Assembly (NCBI GenBank): GCA_938011315.1
Contig: CALLUG010000015.1
Coordinates: 16,818 to 80,817, forward strand
From: an uncultured Flavobacteriaceae bacterium
Lineage (GTDB): Bacteria > Bacteroidota > Bacteroidia > Flavobacteriales > Flavobacteriaceae
Length of the DNA: 64,000 nucleotides
Direction: 5' to 3'
Made by a program: the position numbers and the translations under genes. The notes below the pieces were generated by a model. The model did no database searches. It saw only the letters and a list, made by a program, of their open reading frames with translations, and was not told where the DNA came from. Positions within the stretch are counted from its first letter, which is position 1. Each line of letters opens with the position of its first letter. Shown piece after piece: positions 55,644 to 64,000 of this stretch.

Positions 55644-57266
55644 TTATTTTTTATTCATACCTTTTATTGCTTTCATGTACTTACTAACCTCGTCTCGTAC
55701 TTTAGGAAATAAGAAAAATAAGCCTATCATATTAGGGAATACTAAGGCTAGTATCATGGCATCGGAGAATTTGATAACAGCATCTAAGGTTGCTGCTGCT
55801 CCAATAATAACAAATAGTAAGAATAGTAGTTTATAAACCATATCTGCACGTTTGCCTTTGCCAAAAAGGTATTTCCAAGATTGCAGGCCGTAGTAAGACC
55901 AAGATATCATTGTAGAGAAGGCAAATAGTACAATTGCGATGGTTAAGATATAAGAAAACCCAGGAATTACAGAGTCGAAAGCCAAAGAAGTTAAATCTAC
56001 TCCTCCTATTGAAGCGCCGCCATCATTAAGAATAACATTACTGCCATCGCCTCCATAAGCAAAGATACTTTGTGTGTTTGCGCCATCAATATTGAAAAAG
56101 ATAATCACTAAAGCTGTCATTGTACAAATAACGACAGTATCTATAAATGGCTCTAGTAAGGCAACCACACCTTCTGATGCAGGGTATTTGGTTTTTACTG
56201 CAGAGTGTGCAATAGCTGCAGAGCCTGCCCCTGCTTCGTTTGAAAATGCTGCGCGTTGAAAGCCTACAATGAGCACCCCTATTAGCCCTCCTAGTCCTGC
56301 CATAGGTGTAAAGGCACCACTAAATATTAACCCGAATGCCGTGCCTACATAATTGATATTTGCAAAAATAATTATTAAGGATGCTAGAACATAAATCCCA
56401 GCCATAAAGGGTACTATTTTTTCTGTAATTTTAGCAATACGTTTTATTCCTCCAATAATTACAATACCCACAAGTATTGCTAGTATAACACCAATAACAA
56501 CTCCTGTAGAGCCGCCTTCTAAACCAAATAGTGATGTGAGTTGTACTGTGGCTTGATTGGATTGAAACGCATTACCACCTCCAAAAGAAGCACCAACACA
56601 AAGGATGGCAAAAATAACGCCTAGTACTTTTCCAAAGCCAGTCATACCACGTTCTTTTAATCCTTTGGATAGGTAGTACATAGGCCCTCCATACACGGTG
56701 CCATCTGGACCAACATCTCTATACTTTACCCCTAGCGTACACTCTACAAATTTTGTAGCCATCCCTATTAGCCCACAAACAATCATCCAAAACGTTGCTC
56801 CGGGACCTCCCAAGGCAATCGCTACGGCAACACCTGCAATATTACCTAGCCCTACTGTGCCAGAAACAGCTGTAGCTAAAGCTTGAAAATGCGATACCTC
56901 TCCCTCTTCGCTTTCATCTCTAATGGTATCAGGTAAGTCGCCGTCAACATTATTTACAGCCACTTTTTCTTCCATGCCATGCTCTTCTATTTCATCGTAT
57001 TTTCCTCTAACTGTATTTATTGCTAAACCAAACTTTGTAATACTCGGAAATTTAAAATATATTGTAAAAAATGTAGCACCACCAACAAGTAAAAGAACCA
57101 CAAAAGGAATGTCTTTTCCTGCTATTGGCACCGATGTTAATACTAGACCCTCCCACCATACTGCTATAGGAAGAAACCAATCGTTTATTTTTTCGTCTAA
57201 TCCTTTATCTTGAGCAAAAGCAAAAAAGGGTAATAAGGTCAACATTGTAAGAAGATATTTCTTCAT
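55644..57266 (-). CDS. Alanine/sodium symporter (AGCS family)
   Basis: 540 residues with about eleven membrane helices. The family signature is intact: SGTVGLGNIAGVAVAIALGGPGA and the YGGPMYYLSKGL motif, followed by RAAFSNEAGAGSAAIAHSA. AGCS carriers import alanine, glycine or related amino acids with Na+. A hydrophobic N-terminal MKKYLLTMLTLLPFFAFAQD looks like a signal peptide, as in other Bacteroidota members, which are longer at the N-terminus than the ~450-residue Bacillus AlsT. No regulatory partner is nearby. Confidence 0.93.
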   Translation of the reverse strand: MKKYLLTMLTLLPFFAFAQDKGLDEKINDWFLPIAVWWEGLVLTSVPIAGKDIPFVVLLLVGGATFFTIYFKFPSITKFGLAINTVRGKYDEIEEHGMEEKVAVNNVDGDLPDTIRDESEEGEVSHFQALATAVSGTVGLGNIAGVAVAIALGGPGATFWMIVCGLIGMATKFVECTLGVKYRDVGPDGTVYGGPMYYLSKGLKERGMTGFGKVLGVIFAILCVGASFGGGNAFQSNQATVQLTSLFGLEGGSTGVVIGVILAILVGIVIIGGIKRIAKITEKIVPFMAGIYVLASLIIIFANINYVGTAFGLIFSGAFTPMAGLGGLIGVLIVGFQRAAFSNEAGAGSAAIAHSAVKTKYPASEGVVALLEPFIDTVVICTMTALVIIFFNIDGANTQSIFAYGGDGSNVILNDGGASIGGVDLTSLAFDSVIPGFSYILTIAIVLFAFSTMISWSYYGLQSWKYLFGKGKRADMVYKLLFLLFVIIGAAATLDAVIKFSDAMILALVFPNMIGLFFLFPKVRDEVSKYMKAIKGMNKK

Positions 57267-57600
57267 AATTAAAATATTAGTTAGTACAAATTTTAGTTAA
57301 TGAAGTGATTGAAACGTTTATGCTTTTTATTGAAAACGTAAAGCCTTTAAACCACTTTTGTATAAGGACAGCAAGATGCTAAAAAAAAATGGTTTTTTAA
57401 AACATAAGCTGTTAAAAACAAAAAATAAGGTTCTTATTTTGGAATAATTACAGCTATGACAACTAATTTTTAAGGTATTATGTTAAAATGAAACTCGCTT
57501 AAAAACAGAATATTTGCAGTAATGCTTTTATAAAAATGGCGTTTCAACTTCCTTTGTGGGCTTGTGTGCTATTTTTTAGCGTTATTTTTAGACTAAGGTT
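57267..57600. other. Non-coding gap upstream of the symporter
   Basis: 334 bp of AT-rich sequence between the symporter start and the end of the PspC-like gene. I see no gene, no recognisable repeat copy and no exact TAnnTTTG box; TAAAATTTG on the minus strand near 57286-57294 (one base too wide) is the nearest. Confidence 0.4.
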
Positions 57601-57828
57601 TTACAAATCAAAAACTGAAGTTCGTTTGGTATAGATGACATCTTTAATGCGTATCCAAAAGGCTAGAAACAAATATACTGCAAAACCAAAACCAATGGTT
57701 ACAAATGTAAGGTACATAAACGAAATCCTAACCACCTTGGCTCTAATGCCTACGCGATCTGCAATGCGCTGACAAACATAATAGCCGTGTTTTTGGAAAT
57801 ACAGTAAGAGTTTATAAAACAATTTCAT
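57601..57828 (-). CDS. PspC domain small membrane protein
   Basis: 75 residues from the ATG at 57828 (MKLFYKLLLYFQKHG); an ATG at 57843 would overlap the end of the upstream gene. The stretch YYVCQRIADRVGIRAKVVRI followed by one membrane helix (SFMYLTFVTIGFGFAVYLFLAF) is a PspC domain, found in phage-shock and envelope-stress proteins. It lies 16 bp after the DUF2851 gene and is probably cotranscribed with it; the pairing suggests no clear function. Confidence 0.8.
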   Translation of the reverse strand: MKLFYKLLLYFQKHGYYVCQRIADRVGIRAKVVRISFMYLTFVTIGFGFAVYLFLAFWIRIKDVIYTKRTSVFDL

Positions 57829-57844
57829 AATGCAAATTAACAAC

Positions 57845-59116
57845 TTATTTGGTTAATACCACATTGCCAATAGTACATTGCAAACATTTATTATTATCGC
57901 AATAGTTAGTTTTTAGCTCTAATAAAGCTTGGGAATCTAAGGCTGTTTTAGATACGGCTTTTAAACTGTTGTATTTTTTTATTATAGCATTATGTTCTGA
58001 AGGAATACTTTGTACTAAACGCAGTATTGTTTCGTCTATATGTGTGCCTTTGTATTTTGCATAGCTAAACTTAATTGGGATAATACAGTTAATTAACAGC
58101 AAATCAACAAATGCTTTAGTCAGTTTTTTTTGTCGTTTTTTGGATGTTGTATTGAAGGTATAATGGGTATCCCAAAACTCAGAAGCTGCAACCAAAAATA
58201 AGTTGTAAAAATCGTTAATTGTATGGGTCTCTATTATTTTTGAAAATAAATTTTGTGTGCTGTAATATACATTTGCTAACTGAGAGAGGCGAATGCTTGG
58301 AAAATTAGGAGGTCGTAATCTAAAAAATTGAACGGATAGTATTCCTTCATTAGATAACGAAAATTTTTGTTTTAAAAAGGCGTATTCTTTTTTGAGTGCT
58401 GTGAAGTATGTATTTTGTTCTGTTGTTTTTAATAATCCTGACTGTCCAAATAGTAAAGCTTCTAATTGAAATTGATTGGACTGTAGTTTTCTGAATATCG
58501 AAAACTCAAAAGAGTTTGCGATACTAAAAAAAGCATCGCCATTTATATTTAAGCCAAAGCTCTTGGAAAGCAGTTTAAAAAGCACAGCTTCCCAGTCGTT
58601 TTTAGATTGTTGTAGTACAGTGTCAATTTGTACAGCTTTTCGTTCCAAACGTTCAAAGTATAAGCGTTCTAGGCAGTTTGTAAGGCTAAAGACATCAACT
58701 GTTTTAAATTCTTTTTCGCAATTAATCCATTTATTATTTTTAACAAATAAATTGTAGTAGTTGCTTAGTAAGGCTTCTGGTACATATTTTTTTAGTATTA
58801 AAGTGGGAATAATTGTATTATCTTTTCTATAAAGTGCCGTTTCTCCTTCCCACACAATATGAAGAATTACATTATCGTAGGCTGCATCTGTTTCGTGGTT
58901 GTGCACAAACCAATCGGTAGCATTAACGTGTATTTCTATATTTCCTGCCCACAGCTGGTTTCCTATTTTAAGTTGAGCGTTAAAAAAATCTGGACCAGCA
59001 TTATGGTTATGAGTGCCTACAGAAATTACAGAAATGGGGTCTCCAGTTGTTGTTTTTAAATCAAAAAGATGAGCCTTTTTGTATTTCCATAGGTAATGTA
59101 AAAAATCTTCTCGCAT
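57845..59116 (-). CDS. DUF2851 family protein
   Basis: 423 residues starting MREDFLHYLWKYKK. The conserved N-terminal block FLHYLWKYKKAHLFDL, GTHNHNAGPDFFNAQL and NIEIHVNATDW is diagnostic of DUF2851, a family restricted to Bacteroidota and relatives. Histidine- and aspartate-rich motifs (HNAGPDF, IEIHV, HNHETDAAYDNVILH) look like a nuclease-type metal site but this has not been shown to my knowledge. The C-terminus has a cluster of cysteines (CDNNKCLQC). No signal peptide; cytoplasmic. Confidence 0.88.
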   Translation of the reverse strand: MREDFLHYLWKYKKAHLFDLKTTTGDPISVISVGTHNHNAGPDFFNAQLKIGNQLWAGNIEIHVNATDWFVHNHETDAAYDNVILHIVWEGETALYRKDNTIIPTLILKKYVPEALLSNYYNLFVKNNKWINCEKEFKTVDVFSLTNCLERLYFERLERKAVQIDTVLQQSKNDWEAVLFKLLSKSFGLNINGDAFFSIANSFEFSIFRKLQSNQFQLEALLFGQSGLLKTTEQNTYFTALKKEYAFLKQKFSLSNEGILSVQFFRLRPPNFPSIRLSQLANVYYSTQNLFSKIIETHTINDFYNLFLVAASEFWDTHYTFNTTSKKRQKKLTKAFVDLLLINCIIPIKFSYAKYKGTHIDETILRLVQSIPSEHNAIIKKYNSLKAVSKTALDSQALLELKTNYCDNNKCLQCTIGNVVLTK

Positions 59117-59204
59117 GTATAAATGTAGTATTTCAATTTTTAAATAGCAAATTAATTATTGTAAGAAGCTTATTTTCCTGAAGTAAATTACTCTTAATAA
59201 GAGG

Positions 59205-59235
59205 TTTGCTAAAAACATATAATTTATTATATTTG
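59205..59235 (+). promoter_or_regulatory. Consensus promoter of the SRPBCC/GyrI-like gene
   Basis: TTTG (59205-59208), 19 bp, TATATTTG (59228-59235): an exact TTTG-N19-TAnnTTTG match, 22 bp before the ATG at 59258. Confidence 0.75.
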
Positions 59236-59257
59236 AATTTCTGTTAATTAGCCTTTT

Positions 59258-60280
59258 ATGAAATTTTTAAAGTACGTTCTGTTTTTTTTATTAATTTTAG
59301 TTATAGGATTTACTGTTTATATTTCCGTACAGCCTAATCATTTTTATATTTATCGAACCCGACAGATTCCAGTAAACCCTGCTGTATTGTACAACCATGT
59401 TATCGATTTTAAAAACTGGGACGCTTGGTCTGCTTGGAAAGAAAAAGATACAACAACAACATTTTCGTATTCCGAAAAAACTACTGGTACCGGTGCTTCA
59501 TTATCTTGGACTGATAGTAATGGGAAAGGACGAATGGATATAACAAATACAACTCCTAATAGCCTTATAGAGTATCAAATGCAGTTTGAAGCGTTTGAAC
59601 CTTCAAAAGTTACTCTAAATTTTGAAGCCGTAACTGCAACCAGCACAAAAATTACTTGGGCAATAGATAGCAAAAAACTACCATTTATATTTAAAGCAAT
59701 GGCCGTTTTGTCTGGTGGTTTTGATTGCATGATTGGTCCCGATATAGAACGTAGCTTAGAAAAGCTAGATCGCATTGTTGTTAACAGCACAAAAGCATAT
59801 AGCGTAAAAGTTAATGGACTTACAGAGTATGGTGGAGGGTTTTACTTATACAAAACAAGCGCTACAACGGACGCTAATATTAGTGATGTTATGGCGCAGC
59901 AATACGGCGATATTATTAGCTATATGACTGCTCATAAAATTATGCCAAATGGAAGCCCATTTACAATATATTTAGAAAATGATTTGGACAACGGTAATAT
60001 TATTATGAGTAATGCTATTGCCGTAAAGGAAAAAATACCTATTGAAGAAAAAAGTACAATTCTTTGTGGATATCTTGAAAAAACAAAAGTGATAAAAACA
60101 ACCTTAACAGGCAATTACACTAATTTAGGAAAAGCATGGCAGGAAAGTTATGCTTTTATAACAAAAAATGGGTTCGAGCTTAACCCTTACATAAAGCCTT
60201 TTGAAGTGTATGCAAACGACCCCGAACAGACCCCGAACCCATCCAACTGGATTACTGAAATTTACATCCCTATACAATAA
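59258..60280 (+). CDS. Membrane-anchored SRPBCC plus GyrI-like protein
   Basis: 340 residues. An N-terminal membrane helix (about residues 5-24) is followed by an SRPBCC/polyketide-cyclase-like domain (residues ~35-175; VLYNHVIDFKNWDAWSAWKEKD is the typical opening) and a GyrI-like/effector-binding domain (residues ~180-340; GNYTNLGKAWQESYAFITKNGF and IYIPI at the end). Both folds bind hydrophobic or cationic small ligands. There is no DNA-binding domain, so it is unlikely to be a direct transcription factor. Function unknown. It is followed 16 bp downstream by crcB. Confidence 0.82.
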   Translation: MKFLKYVLFFLLILVIGFTVYISVQPNHFYIYRTRQIPVNPAVLYNHVIDFKNWDAWSAWKEKDTTTTFSYSEKTTGTGASLSWTDSNGKGRMDITNTTPNSLIEYQMQFEAFEPSKVTLNFEAVTATSTKITWAIDSKKLPFIFKAMAVLSGGFDCMIGPDIERSLEKLDRIVVNSTKAYSVKVNGLTEYGGGFYLYKTSATTDANISDVMAQQYGDIISYMTAHKIMPNGSPFTIYLENDLDNGNIIMSNAIAVKEKIPIEEKSTILCGYLEKTKVIKTTLTGNYTNLGKAWQESYAFITKNGFELNPYIKPFEVYANDPEQTPNPSNWITEIYIPIQ

Positions 60281-60296
60281 ACACTTGGTCTAGTAA

Positions 60297-60677
60297 ATGA
60301 AACAATTAATACTCGTTTTTTTTGGTGGTGGTTTAGGGAGTGCCTTACGCTACCTTTTAGGTAAACAACTACCCACGAGCCACCTACAACTGCCTTGGAG
60401 CACTTTTATGGTAAACTTAATTGGAAGTTTAATTATAGGAAGTCTTTTTGGTTATATGGCTACAAAACACAAATTGTCTAATGATATTATTGTGTTTACT
60501 ATAACTGGATTTTGTGGCGGTTTTACTACCTTTTCTGCATTTACAAAAGAAAGTTTTTATTTTCTAAAAAATGGACAAAGTCATTTGTTTTTTTATTATG
60601 TTTTAGGGAGTATTATATTTGGCTTACTTTGTGTTTGGATAGGCTATATTACCGTTTTAAAGACGCTAGGAAGCTAA
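60297..60677 (+). CDS. crcB: Fluoride channel FluC/CrcB
   Basis: 126 residues with four membrane helices. The family motifs GGGLGSALRYLLG, FMVNLIGS (pore Asn) and GFCGGFTTFSAFTKES (the Phe-box and Na+ site region) are intact. It forms dual-topology dimers exporting F-. No fluoride riboswitch is evident upstream because the gene directly follows the SRPBCC gene. Its last 4 bp overlap the convergent DUF1684 gene. Confidence 0.96.
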   Translation: MKQLILVFFGGGLGSALRYLLGKQLPTSHLQLPWSTFMVNLIGSLIIGSLFGYMATKHKLSNDIIVFTITGFCGGFTTFSAFTKESFYFLKNGQSHLFFYYVLGSIIFGLLCVWIGYITVLKTLGS

Positions 60678-61279
60678 TTGTTTTTTTTATAACTCTTTAC
60701 ACCCGCTTTAATGGCTGTTGGCAAGTAATTGTCTTTAGGCACTAAAGGGCATGAAAATTTTTCGTTATACGCACAGTATGGATTGTAAGCTTTATTAAAA
60801 TCAATACTTATTGTATTACCTTCAGGGATACTTAGGTTTAAGTACCGTCCGCCAGCATAGGTTGTTTTTCCGTTAGTATGGTCTGAAAAGGGCAAAAACA
60901 AATACTCTTTATTAGCCCCTTTGGTTAAGACATCTTCGGCTTGATAAACATATAGTTTGTAAGACTGTCCTTTTAACTCAAACATTACAGCACCATAAAT
61001 TCGCTCACGCGATGTTTCGCCTGTAGTCGTTGGCATTTCAAAATATTCAGAATTTGGTGTGCGATCTAGATGAGCTGTAACACTATAAGTTGTATCAAAC
61101 GGAAAAAAATCTAACCCTGTAAAGTTTTCTCGATCCTTTTTTTTTAAAGGTGATTTTGAGGCGTCTTTAAAATCGGCATTCATTTTACGTTGATATGTGG
61201 TATCGCCTATGAGTGGTCGCTTTTCTGGCCCACAGGCAACTAAAAAGAGAATTACAAAAAGATAGTGTATTGGTTTCAT
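60674..61279 (-). CDS. DUF1684 lipoprotein
   Basis: 201 residues. Lipoprotein signal ending FLVACGPEK, with Cys16 as the likely anchor. The conserved motifs of DUF1684 are present: FTGLDFFPFDTTY, FSDHTNGKTTYAGGRYLNL and DFNKAYNPYCAYNEKFSCPL. The family is widespread and has no established function. Cysteines in the CAY...CPL segment may coordinate or pair. It converges on crcB with a 4-bp overlap. Confidence 0.9.
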   Translation of the reverse strand: MKPIHYLFVILFLVACGPEKRPLIGDTTYQRKMNADFKDASKSPLKKKDRENFTGLDFFPFDTTYSVTAHLDRTPNSEYFEMPTTTGETSRERIYGAVMFELKGQSYKLYVYQAEDVLTKGANKEYLFLPFSDHTNGKTTYAGGRYLNLSIPEGNTISIDFNKAYNPYCAYNEKFSCPLVPKDNYLPTAIKAGVKSYKKNN

Positions 61280-61297
61280 TTAGTATTATTTCCTTTT

Positions 61298-61305
61298 CAA
61301 AAATA
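61298..61305 (-). promoter_or_regulatory. -7 box for the DUF1684 gene
   Basis: Minus strand TATTTTTG (TAnnTTTG), 18 bp upstream of the ATG at 61279. No clear -33 box. Confidence 0.5.
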
Positions 61306-61439
61306 CAACATATCCTTTTTTTGTATAGTTTTGAGTGTTTATTTTTTTTAACAACATTATAATTATTAATACCAATACAACCAAAACTTAATGGCGTTTA
61401 ACCCCACTTAAGGTTTGTTGTGCACTAATCAATACTTCT

Positions 61440-62201
61440 ATGAAAAACAGTATTTTTATTTTTTTTATGATTCTAATTTTAAGCTGTCAAACAGCTCATA
61501 ATAAAGAGGATATAGGAAACGAAAACACAAGTGCTCCTAAAGCTGTTCTTAAGACCAAGGTTTTCCCTAAATTAGAACCAAATCGTTATAATGTTGCTTT
61601 TTTAATTATGGAAGGCGTTTACAACACAGAGCTTACTGCACCTTTCGATATTTTTCAGCATACGATGTTTAGAGAAAACATTAAAGCTATGAATGTATTT
61701 ACGGTTGCCAATACAGATGAGCCCATAAAAACCTTTGAAGGAATGCGTTTGCTTCCCGATTTTAATTACCTAACAGACCAGCTGCCCAATATTGACATCC
61801 TTGTTATCCCAAGTGCAGAACATCACTTAGATACAGACCTTGATGATAAAGCTATGATTAATTTTGTGAAAGACGTGGATAAAACAGCACTTTTTATGAC
61901 CTCACACTGCGATGGTGCTTTTGTATTAGCAAAAGCAGGCTTGCTAGATAAAGTGGTTTCTACTACATTTCCTAGCGATATTGACCGTATGCGAAGTATG
62001 TTTCCTAGTCTGGACGTACGCAAAGACCTGCTGTTTGTTCACGATAAAAAGTACATTACTTCTGCGGGTGGAGCTAAAAGTTTTGAAGCTGCCCTTTATG
62101 TAGCAGAATACTTATATGGAAAAGACGTTGCTCAAGCTCTTGCAGGAGGTTTGGTTATTGATTGGGATCTCACAAAAGTGCCACACTTAGTTGTTGACTA
62201 A
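61440..62201 (+). CDS. DJ-1/PfpI-like lipoprotein
   Basis: 253 residues. The signal ends LILSC with Cys16 as the lipidation site, so the enzyme-like domain lies outside the cytoplasm, which is unusual for this family. The class I glutamine amidotransferase-like fold is clear: VAFLIMEGVYNTELTAPFDIF (acid residue region), DILVIPSAEHH, and the nucleophile elbow MTSHCDGAFVLAKAGLLD with its cysteine near residue 160. It resembles the sensor half of GlxA-type AraC regulators, but no DNA-binding domain follows. Function unknown. Confidence 0.85.
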   Translation: MKNSIFIFFMILILSCQTAHNKEDIGNENTSAPKAVLKTKVFPKLEPNRYNVAFLIMEGVYNTELTAPFDIFQHTMFRENIKAMNVFTVANTDEPIKTFEGMRLLPDFNYLTDQLPNIDILVIPSAEHHLDTDLDDKAMINFVKDVDKTALFMTSHCDGAFVLAKAGLLDKVVSTTFPSDIDRMRSMFPSLDVRKDLLFVHDKKYITSAGGAKSFEAALYVAEYLYGKDVAQALAGGLVIDWDLTKVPHLVVD

Positions 62202-62324
62202 GGGGTAAGTTATTTCTTACTATGTTATAAACAAGACATATTTTTACATGAGCTTCAACTTAAGAGACTTTAAATATTAGGTAAGTTCTTTGGTGGGGTA
62301 ACACCAATTACTAAGCCAAAGGCA

Positions 62325-63389
62325 TTATTTAATATGCTTATCAATTTCTTTTTCAATGGTGTTGGTACCTTTTGAAAATCCTACAAATGATTTTACAACA
62401 ATCCCATTTTGATCAATTAAAAAACTATTGGGAATAGTGGTAACCACATATGCTTTGGCGTGTTCACTTTTTAGTCCTTTCAAATCTGAAATGTTCAGCC
62501 AAGTAATTTTATCTTCGTTGCTTGCCGCTCTCCAATCTTTTTCACGAGTGTCTAAGGAGTAGCTAACTATCATAAAATTATTGTTGCTGTATTTTTTTAT
62601 TAAGTTTGGGAATTCTGTTTTATTTTGCAGTCTACAAGGTGGACAGCCCGATGCCCAAAAATCTAATAATATAATTTTGCCCTCATAATCAGATAGTTTG
62701 TGTGGTGTGCCGTTCAAATCTTTTCCGAAAATCTTTCTATAGTTATCGCCAACCTGTAAGTCGATTGAGCTTGCATATGCTAGTAGCTCTCGTCCTTTTA
62801 TGGATCTTGAGTTTATAGTATCTAGTTTTTTGTAAAACAGTAGCAAGCTGTCTTTTGATATTTTCTTTTTTTGAAATAACAACTCCGTTAAAGCCATTTG
62901 ATTATTTGCATTTGAGTACAAAAATTGTAACTGATTAAATCGTTTATTGGTTTTCTTACTATTTAGCGCAATAGCACTATACGCGTTATCTAAATCCGTT
63001 TGTTTCGACCCTACAACTCTTGCGTTAATAAAATTGGAGTAGTTTCCTGTAATTGAAATTTTTTTGTTTTCTAAATAAAAATAATTATACGCATCTAGGG
63101 GTTCATTATTTTTATCATAAAAATTTAGGTAGCACAGTGATGGTAATTCTACTTTCCCGAAAAACTTAAAGCTTTCGTTTATTACAAACGTAGAGTCTAT
63201 ATTGACACCAATATTTCTGTTGTATAAATACACCTTAGTACTGTCTGGAAAGTTTTGGGCAGACACAGACAACTCAAAAGTTTCTGCTTGCGTAGAGTTT
63301 ACTTTTTCTTTGCAGGCAACTACAAATACAGCAACTAGCATCATTGAAACTAGGCCCTTAAGAAACAAGTTATTTATAACATTCTTCAT
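62325..63389 (-). CDS. TlpA-like thioredoxin lipoprotein with DUF4369 domain
   Basis: 354 residues. Lipoprotein signal (VAVFVVACKEK, Cys26). The N-terminal DUF4369 domain (residues ~38-135) is followed by a helical linker and a TlpA/ResA-type thioredoxin domain with the redox motif WASGCPPC and the cis-Pro region VVTTIPNSFLID. It should act in the periplasm as a disulfide reductase or oxidase. A MauE-like membrane protein gene lies just upstream on the same strand (69-bp gap), a natural electron-transfer partner. Confidence 0.92.
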   Translation of the reverse strand: MKNVINNLFLKGLVSMMLVAVFVVACKEKVNSTQAETFELSVSAQNFPDSTKVYLYNRNIGVNIDSTFVINESFKFFGKVELPSLCYLNFYDKNNEPLDAYNYFYLENKKISITGNYSNFINARVVGSKQTDLDNAYSAIALNSKKTNKRFNQLQFLYSNANNQMALTELLFQKKKISKDSLLLFYKKLDTINSRSIKGRELLAYASSIDLQVGDNYRKIFGKDLNGTPHKLSDYEGKIILLDFWASGCPPCRLQNKTEFPNLIKKYSNNNFMIVSYSLDTREKDWRAASNEDKITWLNISDLKGLKSEHAKAYVVTTIPNSFLIDQNGIVVKSFVGFSKGTNTIEKEIDKHIK

Positions 63390-63458
63390 TGATAGGTCAG
63401 TTTAATTAATGTATTTTATTCTGAAGTAATAATAGTTGTAAATTGGTGTCGTATTGGC

Positions 63459-63875
63459 TTAAACTGTAATTTCAAATTTTGAAAGAATGAGCAATAATAT
63501 ATTCAAAAAAATAATCGACAAATTCACAAATACATGTTGGTGATATTCCAATCCGTCAAAAATCCCTCCACAAGAACAACCGTTAAAAAGAGAAAACTCA
63601 TTTAAAGCTAATAGATACAGAGTAACAAACAGCAGAAAAAAAAATGAAGCGATTAATGTTTTTTTTATTTTTACTTCAAAAAAAAGAAAACAAGAAATAA
63701 AAACTTGAATTAATACAAGGATAATAGTTAATATATCTATACGATTATTGTTAATTAATTCTGACTGAGCGAGCTTCATTTTAAATGAATCGTTATTGAA
63801 CATTATAATCGATACTGAATATATATAAAATAAGCTTAAAAAACACAAACAAGATTTATATAATATCCTCCTCAT
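63459..63875 (-). CDS. MauE/DoxX-like redox-associated membrane protein
   Basis: 138 residues from the ATG at 63875 (MRRILYKSCLCFLSL), 7 bp after the preceding gene's stop codon; earlier in-frame ATGs would overlap that gene. Four membrane helices (about 7-24, 47-65, 70-88 and 112-132). The motif NGCSCGGIFDGL before the last helix resembles the vicinal cysteines of MauE-type proteins, which shuttle electrons to periplasmic thioredoxin-like partners. The TlpA-like gene downstream fits this. Confidence 0.72.
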   Translation of the reverse strand: MRRILYKSCLCFLSLFYIYSVSIIMFNNDSFKMKLAQSELINNNRIDILTIILVLIQVFISCFLFFEVKIKKTLIASFFFLLFVTLYLLALNEFSLFNGCSCGGIFDGLEYHQHVFVNLSIIFLNILLLILSKFEITV

Positions 63876-63882
63876 TTTAGTA

Positions 63883-64000
63883 TTAATCAAAACTAAATTT
63901 TTGAATAGAATCTTCATAAAGCACAATAAACGTATTTTGCATAACCTCTATCTCCAAGGGTTTATTGTCTTGAGCTATATTGGGCAAAATATAGCTATGC
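63883..64000 (-). CDS. Unknown protein, C-terminal fragment (5' part outside window)
   Basis: An open frame enters from the right edge and stops at 63883-63885 after 38 residues ending IVLYEDSIQKFSFD. It sits 7 bp before the MauE-like gene and is probably in its operon. The fragment is too short to identify; a six-bladed beta-propeller lipoprotein, frequent in such Bacteroidota redox operons, is one possibility. Confidence 0.5.
   Translation of the reverse strand, partial: HSYILPNIAQDNKPLEIEVMQNTFIVLYEDSIQKFSFD

Overview
The window comes from an AT-rich member of the Flavobacteriaceae (Bacteroidota). The supporting signs are a type IX secretion (T9SS) adhesin/SprF/OmpA locus with a gliding-motility-type C-terminal sorting domain, promoters of the form TTTG-N18/19-TAnnTTTG, almost no Shine-Dalgarno sites except in front of rpsU, and Bacteroidota-restricted families (DUF4369, DUF3467, DUF2851, PorP/SprF). 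No prophage, insertion sequence, CRISPR array or antibiotic-resistance locus is seen.

Layout. 1-16.8 kb is mostly plus strand: an edge-truncated metallo-beta-lactamase/rhodanese-type sulfur enzyme (minus), a sugar nucleotidyltransferase, purB, an alpha-2-macroglobulin lipoprotein paired with pbpC, a four-gene cluster (SPFH, DUF1648, alpha/beta hydrolase, small ribbon-helix-helix protein), a DUF819 transporter-like protein and a DUF4369 lipoprotein. 16.9-19.1 kb (minus) is an idi/PTPS-like/manA operon followed by a small conserved protein. 19.2-35.2 kb (minus) is the T9SS adhesin operon: a 4,327-residue adhesin with 22 tandem ~128-residue domains, a PorP/SprF protein and an OmpA-family protein. 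Its upstream region holds a good promoter with a perfect 20-bp palindrome in the spacer and a ~270-nt leader with mutually exclusive RNA hairpins. prfC reads away on the plus strand.

37.8-51.6 kb (minus) is the core transcription/translation block: tRNA-Thr, Tyr, Gly, Thr, tuf, tRNA-Trp, secE, nusG, rplK, rplA, rplJ, rplL, rpoB, rpoC and a DUF3467 protein, with a very long hairpin between rplL and rpoB. 51.7-59.1 kb (minus) carries hpf, a XerC/D recombinase, rpsU with a strong Shine-Dalgarno, an acyl-CoA dehydrogenase, a helix-hairpin-helix protein, an alanine/sodium symporter, a PspC-like protein and a DUF2851 protein. 59.2-64 kb holds a membrane-anchored SRPBCC/GyrI-like protein, fluC/crcB, a DUF1684 lipoprotein, a DJ-1/PfpI-like lipoprotein, and a thiol-redox pair (TlpA-like lipoprotein, MauE-like membrane protein) behind an edge-truncated gene.

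The most unusual items are the adhesin leader/operator, the block structure of its repeat array, and a dispersed family of ~100-165 bp inverted-repeat (MITE-like) elements with TACCAATT tips sitting between genes. Much of the rest is ordinary flavobacterial housekeeping. Functions come from reading motifs by eye; no database search was run.
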